Origin: Blastococcus sp. DSM 46786
GTDB taxonomy: Bacteria; Actinomycetota; Actinomycetes; Mycobacteriales; Geodermatophilaceae
Length of the DNA: 64,000 bases
Assembly: GCF_900109665.1 (NCBI RefSeq)
Contig: NZ_FOAO01000012.1
Location: 83,706 to 147,705 of the forward strand
Direction of reading: 5' to 3'
Part shown: positions 1 through 7,971 of the stretch, piece after piece
Layout: each line of letters opens with the position of its first letter
How positions within the stretch are numbered: the first letter of the stretch is position 1
The notes under the pieces: model-generated
Database searches by the model: none
What the model was told of the DNA's origin: nothing
What the model saw: the letters and a program-made list of their open reading frames with translations, nothing else
Translations under genes and position numbers: made by a program

Positions 1-42
1 CTCCTGGGGAACGCTCCGGGGTCCGGCCAGCACGTCGGTCAT
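1..42 (-). CDS. gabT: 4-aminobutyrate aminotransferase, N-terminal fragment (runs off the left edge)
   Basis: Only the first 14 codons are inside the window, read leftward from an ATG at 42. A strong ribosome binding site (GAGGAGG) lies just upstream. The visible peptide is MTDVLAGPRSVPQE. The block ending in PQE resembles the N-terminus of GabT (GABA:2-oxoglutarate aminotransferase). The gene is divergent from a PucR-type regulator and lies near aminobutyraldehyde dehydrogenase and permease genes, which fits GABA or putrescine breakdown. The identification rests on a short peptide plus context, so it is tentative. Confidence 0.55.
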   Translation of the reverse strand, partial: MTDVLAGPRSVPQE

Positions 43-183
43 CGGTCCTCCTCGGGAATGGGTCGCGCGCCCCCCGGGAGGGGGACGAGCGGTGTCCAGG
101 GTCCGCCGCCCCGCCCCGCGGCGGTACTGTCCACTCCGGCGCCCGGGAGGCGTCGGAGTGTCCGCTTCGTCGAAGGTCTGCCC

Positions 184-1698
184 GTGCCGGTCACCGTCGC
201 CACCCTGCTGGGCCACCCCGCTCTCGGTCTCACCCTGCACACCCGCTCGGCCCCGGTGGACCGGCGGCTGTCCTGGGTGCACGTCAGCGAGCTCGCCGAC
301 CCGGCCCCGTTCCTCGAGGGCGGTGAGCTCCTGCTGACCACCGGCCTCCCGCTGACCCCCGACGGCGACCGCTGCCTCGAGTACGTCGACCGGCTGGCCG
401 GAGCCGGGGTGGCCGCCCTCGGCCTGGGCACCGGGCTCAGCCACCCGCACGTGCCCCGGGAACTGGTCCGCGCGGCCGACGAGCGCGGCCTCGCCGTGCT
501 CGAGGTCCCCCGCCGGACGCCGTTCATCGCACTGTCCCGAACCGTCTCGGCAGCCCTGGCCGCCGACGAGTACGCCGCGGTGGCGAAGGCAGCCGCGGTC
601 CAGCAGGAGCTGACCCGCGCGACGCTGGGCACGGGGGCGCCGGCGGCGGTGGTGGAGCGGCTGGCGCGCCACCTGGGGGGTTGGGCGCTGCTCGTGGACG
701 CCGCCGGGACGCCGCTGCAGGCCGCGCCCCGGTCCGCCCTGCAGCGGGCGGGCGACCTGGTCCCGGCGATCGACCGGCTGCGCGCCGCGCGGCCGCCGGC
801 CGGTGCGGCGCTCACCCGGCCCGAGGACGTGGTCCTCCTCCAGTCGCTGGGCACCGGCGCACGCGCCCGCGGCTTCCTGGCCGTCGGCCGGCGGGGCCCC
901 TTCCCCGCGGCGGACCGCTCGGTGGTCAACGCCGCCGCCCTGCTGCTGACCCTGCGGCTGGAGCAGTCCCGCGCCCTCGACGGCGCCACGGCGCTCCTGC
1001 GCGCCGCGCTGCTGCGGCTGCTGCTCGAGGGTCAGGATGCCCTGGTCGGCTCGGTCCTCGGCGAGCTGGGCGAACGGCTGCCCGATGCGCCGGTCCGACC
1101 GCTGGTGGTGCTGGGCGGTGCGGACCAGCGCGCCGCCGCCGTGGACTCCGCCGGGGACGCCGCCGCCCATGCCGGGGAGACGCTCTTCGCCGCGGACCTC
1201 GACGGCGCCCTGGTGATCCTGGTGGCCGGCGGCGGGAAGCTCGCGGATCGGTCGACGGGCCTGACCGGCGGCGTCGCCGGCGCCGTCCTGGGCACCGCCG
1301 AGCCGGTGCCGTGGCCGCGGCTGGCCGACGGCGTGCGGCAGGCCCGCCAGGCCGCCGAGCACGGCCGGGCGGGCGGGCACGCGGCCACCGCCTTCGCCGA
1401 CCTGGCCGGTCGCGGGCTGGGTGCCCTGCTGGACCCGGCTGCCACGTCGGCGTTCGCCGAGGCGACGCTGGCGCCGCTCGTGGCCGCGGACCGGGCCGGG
1501 CCCGGGGACCTGGTCGACTCCCTGCGGATCTGGCTGTCCTGCCACGGCCAGTGGGAGCCCGCGGCCGCCCGGCTCGGCGTGCACCGCCACACCATGCGCA
1601 AGCGCATCCGGCGGGCGGCGGAGCTGCTCGGCCGCGATCTGGACGACCCCGCCGTCCGCGCCGAGCTCTGGCTGGCCCTGCACCCGCCCACGGCTTGA
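184..1698 (+). CDS. PucR-family transcriptional activator
   Basis: This is a regulator of about 504 residues with the PucR layout. The N-terminal PucR domain starts around the PVTVATLLGHP segment and contains the ELLLTTG motif. A variable GGDEF-like middle follows. The C-terminus is an HTH_30 domain (WLSCHGQWEPAAARLGVHRH, then TMRKRI). PucR proteins activate purine, GABA or amino-acid catabolic genes. It is divergent from the gabT fragment, its likely target. The frame is open back to 58, but the PucR domain begins right after a GTG at 184 with a weak GAAGG upstream. The longer form would run into the divergent promoter region. A possible -10 (TACTGT) lies at 125-130. No frameshift is seen. 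Confidence 0.88.
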   Translation: MPVTVATLLGHPALGLTLHTRSAPVDRRLSWVHVSELADPAPFLEGGELLLTTGLPLTPDGDRCLEYVDRLAGAGVAALGLGTGLSHPHVPRELVRAADERGLAVLEVPRRTPFIALSRTVSAALAADEYAAVAKAAAVQQELTRATLGTGAPAAVVERLARHLGGWALLVDAAGTPLQAAPRSALQRAGDLVPAIDRLRAARPPAGAALTRPEDVVLLQSLGTGARARGFLAVGRRGPFPAADRSVVNAAALLLTLRLEQSRALDGATALLRAALLRLLLEGQDALVGSVLGELGERLPDAPVRPLVVLGGADQRAAAVDSAGDAAAHAGETLFAADLDGALVILVAGGGKLADRSTGLTGGVAGAVLGTAEPVPWPRLADGVRQARQAAEHGRAGGHAATAFADLAGRGLGALLDPAATSAFAEATLAPLVAADRAGPGDLVDSLRIWLSCHGQWEPAAARLGVHRHTMRKRIRRAAELLGRDLDDPAVRAELWLALHPPTA

Positions 1699-1700
1699 TC

Positions 1701-1828
1701 CGAGCGTGGTGACGGGATGGAACGGCCACCCTTCAGGGGCCCGCGCCGAGCGTGGTGACGGGATGGAACGGCCACCCTTCAGGGGCCCGCGCCGAGCGGA
1801 GCGAGGTGTGGGGGGAAGGGTGGTCCTT
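1701..1828. repeat. Intergenic palindromic repeat with tandem 46-bp duplication (family A)
   Basis: A 46-bp unit beginning CGAGCGTGGTGACGGGATGG occurs twice in perfect tandem (1701-1746 and 1747-1792). The core GAGCGGAGCGAG and an inverted copy of the CCACCCTTC arm follow, so the second unit and its tail can fold into a long hairpin. A related element with the same ATGGAACGGCC arm and GAGCGGAGCGAG core is at 31633-31764. It sits between two convergent genes, where it may also act as a terminator. Confidence 0.8.
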
Positions 1829-3526
1829 CTACTCGGGCAGGCGCACCGGCGCCAGATCCTGGAACAGGTCCCCGGGCCCCGGGTTGCCCGGGTGCGTCCG
1901 GCCACCGAGGTGGTGGAGCACGCCCCACACCGCGTTGAGCGCCGTCTGCACCGCCCCCTCCGCCCAGCCCGCCGTCCAGGAGATGTCGTCGCCGGCGAGG
2001 AACAGCCCCCGGAAGCGCTCCGGCAGCTCGTCCTGCATGAAGTGCGTGAACAGCCGCCGCTGGTAGCGGTAGTGGCCGGGCAGGTTGGCCTTGAACGCGC
2101 CCATGAAATCGGGCTCGGACTCCCACGAGACGGTGACCGGTGAGGCTATGACGTGCCGGCGCAGGTCCACGTCGGGGTAGATCTGGCGCAGCGAGGCCAG
2201 CATGACCTCCATCCGGTCCTGCGCGGACAGGGGCAGCCACTTGAGCGAGTCGTCGGCCCACGTGTACGACAGGCAGATCAGCCCGGGGCGGCCCTTCCCC
2301 TGGTCGAGCAGGTAGGTGCCGCGGGTCATGCGGTCGGTGAGCGTCATGCTCATGCGGTCCCGGCCGGTGGCCGGGTCGACGTCCTGCCAGAACGGGCGGT
2401 CCACGAGGCAGAACAGCTTGGTGGACCCCATGTAGTGGGTCCGTTCGATCGCCGTCCAGTGGTCGATCGGGAACAGGTCCTCGTCGCAGGAGATCCGGGA
2501 GAGCAGCATCCAGCTCTGCGCCGTGAAGACCGCGGCCGGGTAGGTCCGGATCGAGCCGTCGCCGGCGGTGACCGTGAGGTGGTGCGGCGCGGTGCGGTGC
2601 AGCCGGGTCACCCGCGGCAGCGGTCGCCCGCCGGGGTGGAGGGAGGCCAGGGTCGTGCCGGCCGGCCAGTGCGCGGGATCGGCGGGCGCCGCGTGCCACA
2701 GGCCCACGGGCAGCTGCTGGCTGCCGCCCACGATGCTCAGGTGGTCGTCGTCGGCGGCGGTGTAGACCACGCGCAGGATCTCGAGGATCGAGTTGGGGTA
2801 GTCGGTGTCCCAGCCGCCGGTACCGAAGCCGACCTGGCCGAAGATCTCACGGTGCCGGAACGAGCGGAACGCCGGCGAGGCGGCCAGGAACCCGTAGAAG
2901 GTGGTGTCGTCGAGCCGCTCGACCAGCTCGTCCCACAGCTTCTTGATCGTGACGACGTCCCGCGTGCGGATCGCGTCCTGCATCTCCGCCAGCCGCGCCC
3001 CCTCGACGAGGGTCTGGTGCCAGGCGTCGGCGACCTCGCGGTAGACCGGCGGCAGGTCGTCCAGGGTGCGGGCGTAGTGGGTCTCCCCCTTCAGATCGAC
3101 GACCGTGCTCGGCGTCGCGACGTCGAGCGGGTTGGGGAACCGCTCGGTCGCCAGGCCCAGGGCGCGCACGTAGTGGAACAGGGCGGTCGACGTCGGCGGG
3201 AAGCGCATGGCGCCCATCTCGGCGACGACGCCGGGGTGGCCGTCGAAGCCCACCGAGCGCAGCCGGCCACCGATCTCGTGCGCCTCGTAGACGACCGGGC
3301 GCAGGCCCAGTCGCATCAGCTCGTACGCGGTCACGATCCCCGAGAGCCCGCCGCCGATGACCGCCACCTCGGTGCCCAGTGCGGCCTCCGGCAGCCGGCC
3401 CAGGCCCGCCGGGTGCGCCAGCCAGTCGTCGTAGGCGAACGGGAAGTCCGGCCCGAACATGGTCAGCGACCGCGCCGGCCGCTCCTGGCCCGGCTCGTAG
3501 GCGTTGACGGGGATCGCGGACGTCAT
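1829..3526 (-). CDS. Flavin monoamine oxidase family protein, tryptophan 2-monooxygenase-like
   Basis: The 565-residue product is an FAD-dependent amine or L-amino-acid oxidase. The FAD dinucleotide motif is at residues 54-63 (VAVIGGGLSG), the ribose-binding Glu follows in VVYEAHEIGG, and the GGRLRS block is at 86-91. The EMGAMRFP segment at 103-110 is characteristic of the tryptophan 2-monooxygenase and L-amino-acid oxidase branch. The C-terminal GDDISWTAGWAEGA block is the FAD-capping motif. Members oxidise amino acids or amines with O2. The start ATG has GGAGGA 8 nt upstream. It is the last gene of the leftward permease-LLM-oxidase set. The true substrate cannot be read from sequence. Confidence 0.88.
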   Translation of the reverse strand: MTSAIPVNAYEPGQERPARSLTMFGPDFPFAYDDWLAHPAGLGRLPEAALGTEVAVIGGGLSGIVTAYELMRLGLRPVVYEAHEIGGRLRSVGFDGHPGVVAEMGAMRFPPTSTALFHYVRALGLATERFPNPLDVATPSTVVDLKGETHYARTLDDLPPVYREVADAWHQTLVEGARLAEMQDAIRTRDVVTIKKLWDELVERLDDTTFYGFLAASPAFRSFRHREIFGQVGFGTGGWDTDYPNSILEILRVVYTAADDDHLSIVGGSQQLPVGLWHAAPADPAHWPAGTTLASLHPGGRPLPRVTRLHRTAPHHLTVTAGDGSIRTYPAAVFTAQSWMLLSRISCDEDLFPIDHWTAIERTHYMGSTKLFCLVDRPFWQDVDPATGRDRMSMTLTDRMTRGTYLLDQGKGRPGLICLSYTWADDSLKWLPLSAQDRMEVMLASLRQIYPDVDLRRHVIASPVTVSWESEPDFMGAFKANLPGHYRYQRRLFTHFMQDELPERFRGLFLAGDDISWTAGWAEGAVQTALNAVWGVLHHLGGRTHPGNPGPGDLFQDLAPVRLPE

Positions 3527-3577
3527 GACGGGGGTCCTCCGGCCGGGACGGGGTGCTGGGCGCAGCGCGGACGTGCA

Positions 3578-3615
3578 GGGGCCCGGTCCACCCCGTGCTG
3601 GGTGGGCCGGGCCCC
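3578..3615. terminator. Hairpin between LLM oxidoreductase and amine oxidase genes
   Basis: The arm GGGGCCCGG at 3578-3586 pairs with CCGGGCCCC at 3607-3615, and CCACCC/GGGTGG extends the stem inside. No U-tract follows. It lies in the 106-nt gap inside a co-directional gene set, so it may be a partial terminator or an mRNA-processing hairpin that lowers amine oxidase expression. Confidence 0.6.
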
Positions 3616-3632
3616 GGACGCCGCGGCAGAGG

Positions 3633-4679
3633 CTACGCGAACGCGGGCATGACCTCGTCGTGCAGCAGCTGCAGCTGCTCCTCCACGGTGGCGACCCCGG
3701 GCAGCTCGCGGCCGGTGAACGCCTTGACCAGGGATGCGTCGGTGAGGGCGGCGACGACGTGGTTGACGCCGGCGGGCTCGATCTCCTTGATCTTCGCCGT
3801 CACCTCCTCCGGCGTGCCGGCGAAGGACAGTTTGTCGGCGAGCTCCGGGCTGGTCAGCTCGATGCCCCGGGCGAGGTCGCCGCCGGCGATCGCGTCGATG
3901 ATCGGCTTGAGGCTGTCCGGGTCCACGCCGTTGCGCTGCAGTTGCTCGGCCGGCATCGAGGAGGCGTAGATGCCGACCATGCTCCGGGCCGCGTCCTTGG
4001 CCGCCGCCGAGTCCCGGCCGACGGCGACCACGACCCAGGCTCCGAAGTCCAGCGTCGTCCAGTCCTTGCCGGCCCGCTCGGCACCGATGCGCAGGTGCTC
4101 GGCGGCGTACTCGTAGGCCTCGCGCGTGTAGCTCAGCGCGTGGTGGCAGCCGTCGGAGTGCTCGGCCGCGGCCTCGAAGGACTTCGGACCCCGCATCGCC
4201 CCCATCTTCACCGGCAGCCGCTCCTGCACCGGCCGGGCGAAGGTGAACAGGCCCTCGTAGGAGAAGAACTCCCCGTCGAAGGTGATCGCGCCGTCGTCGA
4301 GGAACGTGCGCATCACCTTGACGCCCTCGATGACCCGCGACAGCGGCTTGGTCTTCGTCCAGTCCGTCTTGTACTGGGCGAGCAGGCCGAAGTTGCCGCT
4401 GGAGAGCACGACCTCCGCACGGCCACCGGTCAGCTCGTCGAGCGTTGCGGCGGCCTGCGCGATCAACGTCGGCTCGCGCAGGGTCACCGCCGAGACGCTG
4501 GGCCCCATCCGCACCCGCGAGGTCTGGGCGGCCGCGGCGGCGAAGATCAGCCAGAGGTCCTTGTGCCAGGTCTCGTCGGCCGCGTAGACGGCGTGGAAGC
4601 CGAGCTCGTCGGCCAGCCTGATCGCCCGGAGCGACTCCTCGAGGGGGTAGTCGGGCAGCATCGCGTAACTGAACTTCAT
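3633..4679 (-). CDS. LLM-class (probably F420-dependent) flavin oxidoreductase
   Basis: The 348-residue protein is of the luciferase-like monooxygenase / methylene-tetrahydromethanopterin reductase family. It begins MKFSYAMLPDYPLEE and has the typical TIM-barrel blocks: FHAVYAADE, RMGPSVSAVTLREP, LIAQAAATLDELTGGRAEV with its LSSGNF continuation, and VKMGAMRGPKSFEAAAEH. Related actinobacterial enzymes use F420H2 or FMNH2. The start overlaps the end of the permease gene by 4 nt (ATGA), with GAGGAG before the ATG, so the two are probably translationally coupled. The association with an amine permease and an amine oxidase suggests a catabolic oxidoreductase, but the substrate is unknown. Confidence 0.85.
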   Translation of the reverse strand: MKFSYAMLPDYPLEESLRAIRLADELGFHAVYAADETWHKDLWLIFAAAAAQTSRVRMGPSVSAVTLREPTLIAQAAATLDELTGGRAEVVLSSGNFGLLAQYKTDWTKTKPLSRVIEGVKVMRTFLDDGAITFDGEFFSYEGLFTFARPVQERLPVKMGAMRGPKSFEAAAEHSDGCHHALSYTREAYEYAAEHLRIGAERAGKDWTTLDFGAWVVVAVGRDSAAAKDAARSMVGIYASSMPAEQLQRNGVDPDSLKPIIDAIAGGDLARGIELTSPELADKLSFAGTPEEVTAKIKEIEPAGVNHVVAALTDASLVKAFTGRELPGVATVEEQLQLLHDEVMPAFA

Positions 4680-6211
4680 CGGATCTCCTCGGTCACCTGG
4701 GCGCGGCTCTCGCGCCGGATCTGCTGGAGCTGTGCGGCCACCTCCCGGGCATCACCTTCCGGGATGTGCGAAGAATGCCGGTCCGGCCGGGCCAGGAACA
4801 GGTACAGCAGCCCGCTGCCTGCGACGACGGCCAGCCCGATGGCGACGATCCAGCGGTCGAGGAAGGTCTCCGTGCCGGGTGCGGGCTTGATCAGCAGGAC
4901 GATGGCGAAGATCCCGTAGGCCAGCGCGAGGACGTTGACCACGAGTCCGGCGGTCCCCAGGTTCCAGAGACCGGCCGGCCGCCAGCCCTTGAGCCGCTGC
5001 CGCAGCGCGGCCAGCACCACGGCCTGGAAGGAGACGTAGATGCCGAGGACGGCGAAGGCGGTGACGCGGGCCAGGATGTCCTCCTGGAAGTAGACGAACA
5101 CCGCGATCAGCACCGGCACGACGCAGACGACCAGCAGCGCGTTGATGGGGACGGCGTGCGTCGGTGAGACGCGGGCCAGCCACCCGCTCGCCGGCAGCAT
5201 GCGGTCGCGGGCGAACGCGTAGAGCAGCCGGCTGCCGGCGGCCTGCAGGGACAGCACGCAGGACAGGAACGCGATCACGATGACGACCAGGAAGACCTTC
5301 GACCCGGCCGTTCCCAGGGAGCTCTCGAGGATCGACGGGATCGGGTCGGCGTCCTCCCCGTTCACGATCGCCTGCAGATCCGGCGCGGCGAGCACGTAGC
5401 CGGCGTAGGACAGCAGGCCGGAGACCCCGCCGACCAGGATGGTCAGGATCATCGCGCGCGGGATCTGCCGGGTCGGGTCGGCGACCTCCTCGGCGACGTC
5501 GCCGCAGGCCTCGAAGCCGTAGAACAGGAACAGCCCGGACAGCGACGCGGCGAGGAACACCCCGAGGTACCCGTCGCCCCCACCGGCACCGAGCGTGTCG
5601 AAGAAGACCGAGAACGGCTGCTCGCGGCGGAACAGCAGCAGGAACAGGCCGAGCGCGATGACGCCGATGAGCTCCGCGGCCAGGCCGATCTGCGCGATCC
5701 GCGCCAGCGTGCGGGTGCCGCTGTAGTTGACGGCGAAGGCCACCACGAGCAGGGCGACCGCGGTGAGCAGCACGACGCCCGAGGTCGCCTCCAGGTCGAA
5801 CAGCGCGGCCACGAAGCCGCCGCCGAACTCGGCCACCGCCGTGACGGTCACGATGATCGCCCAGATGTAGATCCACGAGACGATCCACGCGTAGCGCCGG
5901 CCCCACAGCCGCCGGGTCCACGGGTAGATGCCGCCGGCGAGCGGGTACTGGGACACGACCTCGCCGAACACCAGGGACACCATCAGCTGGCCGGCGCCGA
6001 CGATGACGATCCACCAGATGGCGGGCGGCCCGCCGATGGAGAGGCTGTAGGCGAACAGCGAGTACACGCCGACCAGCGGCGACAGGTACGTGAACCCGAG
6101 CGCCATGTTGGCCCACAGGCCCATGCTGCGATGGAACTCGCCGGTGTAGCCGAGCGCGGCGAGCTGCGCGTCGTCGTCGCTGGTACCGGTGGGTGCACCG
6201 GGTCGGGTCAC
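4676..6211 (-). CDS. APC-family amino acid/amine permease
   Basis: This is an integral membrane transporter of about 511 residues with 12 or more hydrophobic segments. APC landmarks are MALGFTYLSPLVGVYSLF in TM1, YPLAGGIYPWTRRLWG, the LFLFYGFEACGDVAEEV block and RQIPRAMILTI. The family imports amino acids, GABA, ethanolamine or polyamines in exchange or with protons. The frame is open to a GTG at 6271. The GTG at 6211 has an excellent GAGGAG 6 nt upstream and is preferred. It leads the leftward set with the LLM and amine oxidase genes. A motif shared with the 7.9-kb promoter overlaps its putative promoter. Confidence 0.88.
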   Translation of the reverse strand: MTRPGAPTGTSDDDAQLAALGYTGEFHRSMGLWANMALGFTYLSPLVGVYSLFAYSLSIGGPPAIWWIVIVGAGQLMVSLVFGEVVSQYPLAGGIYPWTRRLWGRRYAWIVSWIYIWAIIVTVTAVAEFGGGFVAALFDLEATSGVVLLTAVALLVVAFAVNYSGTRTLARIAQIGLAAELIGVIALGLFLLLFRREQPFSVFFDTLGAGGGDGYLGVFLAASLSGLFLFYGFEACGDVAEEVADPTRQIPRAMILTILVGGVSGLLSYAGYVLAAPDLQAIVNGEDADPIPSILESSLGTAGSKVFLVVIVIAFLSCVLSLQAAGSRLLYAFARDRMLPASGWLARVSPTHAVPINALLVVCVVPVLIAVFVYFQEDILARVTAFAVLGIYVSFQAVVLAALRQRLKGWRPAGLWNLGTAGLVVNVLALAYGIFAIVLLIKPAPGTETFLDRWIVAIGLAVVAGSGLLYLFLARPDRHSSHIPEGDAREVAAQLQQIRRESRAQVTEEIR

Positions 6212-6281
6212 GGGGTTCTCCTCGGGTGCGGGCGACGGGCCGTCCACGGACACGGCTGTGTCCGAGGTCACGATGTCGAGG

Positions 6282-6301
6282 AAACCTATAGAGCCAGAGT
6301 T
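6282..6301. promoter_or_regulatory. Putative operator upstream of the permease gene
   Basis: The sequence AAACCTATAGAG followed by CCAGAGTT closely matches the site at 7899-7919 read on the other strand (AAACCTATGGAA, then TCAACGGTT). On the minus strand it overlaps a possible promoter, -35 TTGTCC and -10 TATAGG, spaced 15 nt. The obvious candidate binder is the adjacent FCD-type GntR regulator. The assignment is inferred from motif sharing. Confidence 0.45.
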
Positions 6302-6346
6302 CAGAGGACAAGAGCACGCGAGCGCGGGCTCGTCCCGCCACGCCGC

Positions 6347-7066
6347 TCAGGCGGTGAGGACGCTGCCGCCGTCCGCCGGGACCACGCGCCACGGCGTACC
6401 GGGGACCTCGACGACCGGGCCGGCCGCCGCGGCACCGGCCGGCAGCAGCCCGCCCACCAGCCAGCGGGCGGCCGTCGAGAGGACGATGCGACCCTCTTCG
6501 TCGACCAGGACGAACGGTGCCGGGAGCCGGCCGAGGACGCGCAGCAGGTGCGCCTCGAAGCTGCGCACGGGGACGTCGGCGCCGGCCACGCCGGCGAACT
6601 CGCCGTCGACCACCACCGGCTCGGTCAGGGTCAGGAGGTAGCGGCCGGTGCCGTGCACGTCGACGTAGGGGCCGACCACGTGCCGGCGCCCGGTCCGGCG
6701 CGGCACGTCGAACCACTCGGCCGCGGTGTAGTCGTAGTACCCCAGGCTGGTCGGTTTCAGGTCCGGCTCGAGCGAACGCAACCGGCCGCCATCGGGGTCG
6801 ACCTGCCACCACTCCAGACGCAGCGGGAGCCCGCGCTCGGGGCGGGGCGCGACGACCAGGCCGAGACCGACGGCGAGCTGGTCCGACTCCCGGAGGAGCT
6901 CGCGGACGTCGTCGGCGAGCACCGGCCCCCGGGTCAGGAAGCCCTCCCGCGCGCCGGGCCGCAGCGCCTCGGCGCGCACGGTGCCGACGGTGCCGAAGAC
7001 CCGCTCCACCACCTCCGCGACGGCCGCGGCCACCCGCGGGGCCTCCGCCGCAGGCGCGGGGGTCAC
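6347..7066 (-). CDS. Soluble Cache-domain (PDC sensor) protein
   Basis: The 239-residue protein has no signal peptide or membrane segment. The middle resembles a Cache/PDC small-molecule sensor fold: WWQVDPDGGRLRSLEPDL, then YYDYTAAEWFDVPRRTG, then VGPYVDVHGTGRYLLTLTEP and VVVDGEFAGVAGADVPV. Cache domains usually sense amines, amino acids or carboxylates outside the cell, fused to signalling outputs. Here the domain stands alone and is probably cytoplasmic. The GTG start overlaps the regulator's stop by 4 nt (GTGA), so it is coupled to the FCD regulator and could act as its co-sensor. No catalytic motif is recognised. Confidence 0.75.
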   Translation of the reverse strand: MTPAPAAEAPRVAAAVAEVVERVFGTVGTVRAEALRPGAREGFLTRGPVLADDVRELLRESDQLAVGLGLVVAPRPERGLPLRLEWWQVDPDGGRLRSLEPDLKPTSLGYYDYTAAEWFDVPRRTGRRHVVGPYVDVHGTGRYLLTLTEPVVVDGEFAGVAGADVPVRSFEAHLLRVLGRLPAPFVLVDEEGRIVLSTAARWLVGGLLPAGAAAAGPVVEVPGTPWRVVPADGGSVLTA

Positions 7067-7842
7067 GAGACCTCCCGCGGGCGGTCGGCCGCTGCGTCCG
7101 CACCGGGCAGCCGCAGGCGCAGCTCGATCGACCAGAGCGTCCGCGTCTCGATGTGCTGCTCCGCCCGCGCCCGTGCGCCGGCCGGGTCGCGCGCCTCGAC
7201 GGCGTCCACGACGGCCCGGTGCCCGGCGACGATGACCCCCAGCAGCTCCGGGGCGTGCGCCGGGGGCCACGGCAGCTGGCCGAGCTCGAGGTGCAGGTCC
7301 ATCTCCTGCATCGTCAGCCGCACCGACTGCGCGCAGGCGGCCAGCTCGACGTAGAAGCGCCCCTCCGCCCGCCGCTGCCCGGTGACGGAGTCCGCCTCGG
7401 CCAGCCGGTCGACGATGTCCCGGAGGCGGGCGATCTCGGTGCGGGAGGCACGCGCGGCGGCCAGCCGGGCGGCGGTCGCCGCGACGGCCCCGTGGACGTC
7501 CCCGAGCTCCCGCAGGTCCGCGGTGCCGAGCTCGGCCAGCCGGGCCTCGGCCAGCCCCGCCAGCACGTCCTCGCGCGCCCGCACGAAGCTGCCACCGCCG
7601 CGGCCGCGGCGGGTCTCGACCAGCCCGAGCTTCCGCAGCTCGGCCAGCGCCTCCCGCAGGGTCACCGTGGAGACGTTGAGCATCGTCGCCAGGTCGGTCT
7701 CGGTCGGGAGCTGCTCGCCGTCACCCAGGAGCCCGAGCGCGATCGCACTCCCGACGCGCCGCACCACGGCCTCGCTGCGCAGGGCGCCGTCGTCGAGCGG
7801 GGCGAAGACCGCGCGCCGCGCGTCACCGCTGAGCAACTGCAC
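7063..7842 (-). CDS. GntR-family regulator with FCD ligand domain
   Basis: The product has about 259 residues. The N-terminal winged helix of the GntR type reads LPTETDLATMLNVSTVTLRE, then ALAELRKLGLVETRRGRGGG. The all-helical FCD domain follows, with candidate metal/ligand residues in RRAEGRFYVELAACAQ and GHRAVVDAVEARD. FCD regulators respond to small carboxylates or amines and usually repress neighbouring genes. The GTG at 7842 has GAGGAGG 5 nt upstream. A longer form from a GTG at 7881 lacks a good site. It is divergent from the Fe-S/FAD oxidase set and overlaps the Cache gene, so it likely controls both flanking sets. Confidence 0.85.
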   Translation of the reverse strand: MQLLSGDARRAVFAPLDDGALRSEAVVRRVGSAIALGLLGDGEQLPTETDLATMLNVSTVTLREALAELRKLGLVETRRGRGGGSFVRAREDVLAGLAEARLAELGTADLRELGDVHGAVAATAARLAAARASRTEIARLRDIVDRLAEADSVTGQRRAEGRFYVELAACAQSVRLTMQEMDLHLELGQLPWPPAHAPELLGVIVAGHRAVVDAVEARDPAGARARAEQHIETRTLWSIELRLRLPGADAAADRPREVS

Positions 7843-7898
7843 GTCCGCCTCCTCGGTCCGGGATGACCGGAAGTCTCCCACCCACCGCCCGCGGGCTT

Positions 7899-7932
7899 AA
7901 CCGTTGATTCCATAGGTTTTGGTGGCTACTGT
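7899..7932 (+). promoter_or_regulatory. Promoter of the Fe-S/FAD oxidase set, with overlapping putative operator
   Basis: A sigma-70-type promoter is visible: -35 TTGATT at 7904-7909, a 17-nt spacer, and -10 TACTGT at 7927-7932. It would give a leader of about 33 nt. The motif at 7899-7919 (minus strand AAACCTATGGAA, then TCAACGGTT) covers the -35 and also lies upstream of the divergent FCD gene. Its near-copy is at 6282-6301. Repression by the FCD regulator is inferred. Confidence 0.6.
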
Positions 7933-7971
7933 GACGCACGCCCCAGCCTTCCTGTGACGAGGAGCACCGCA

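Noticed and set aside
58-183. Longer PucR start at 58
   Set aside because: It would lie 16 nt from the divergent gabT start and add a low-complexity Arg/Pro segment not typical of PucR. The GTG at 184 directly precedes the domain.
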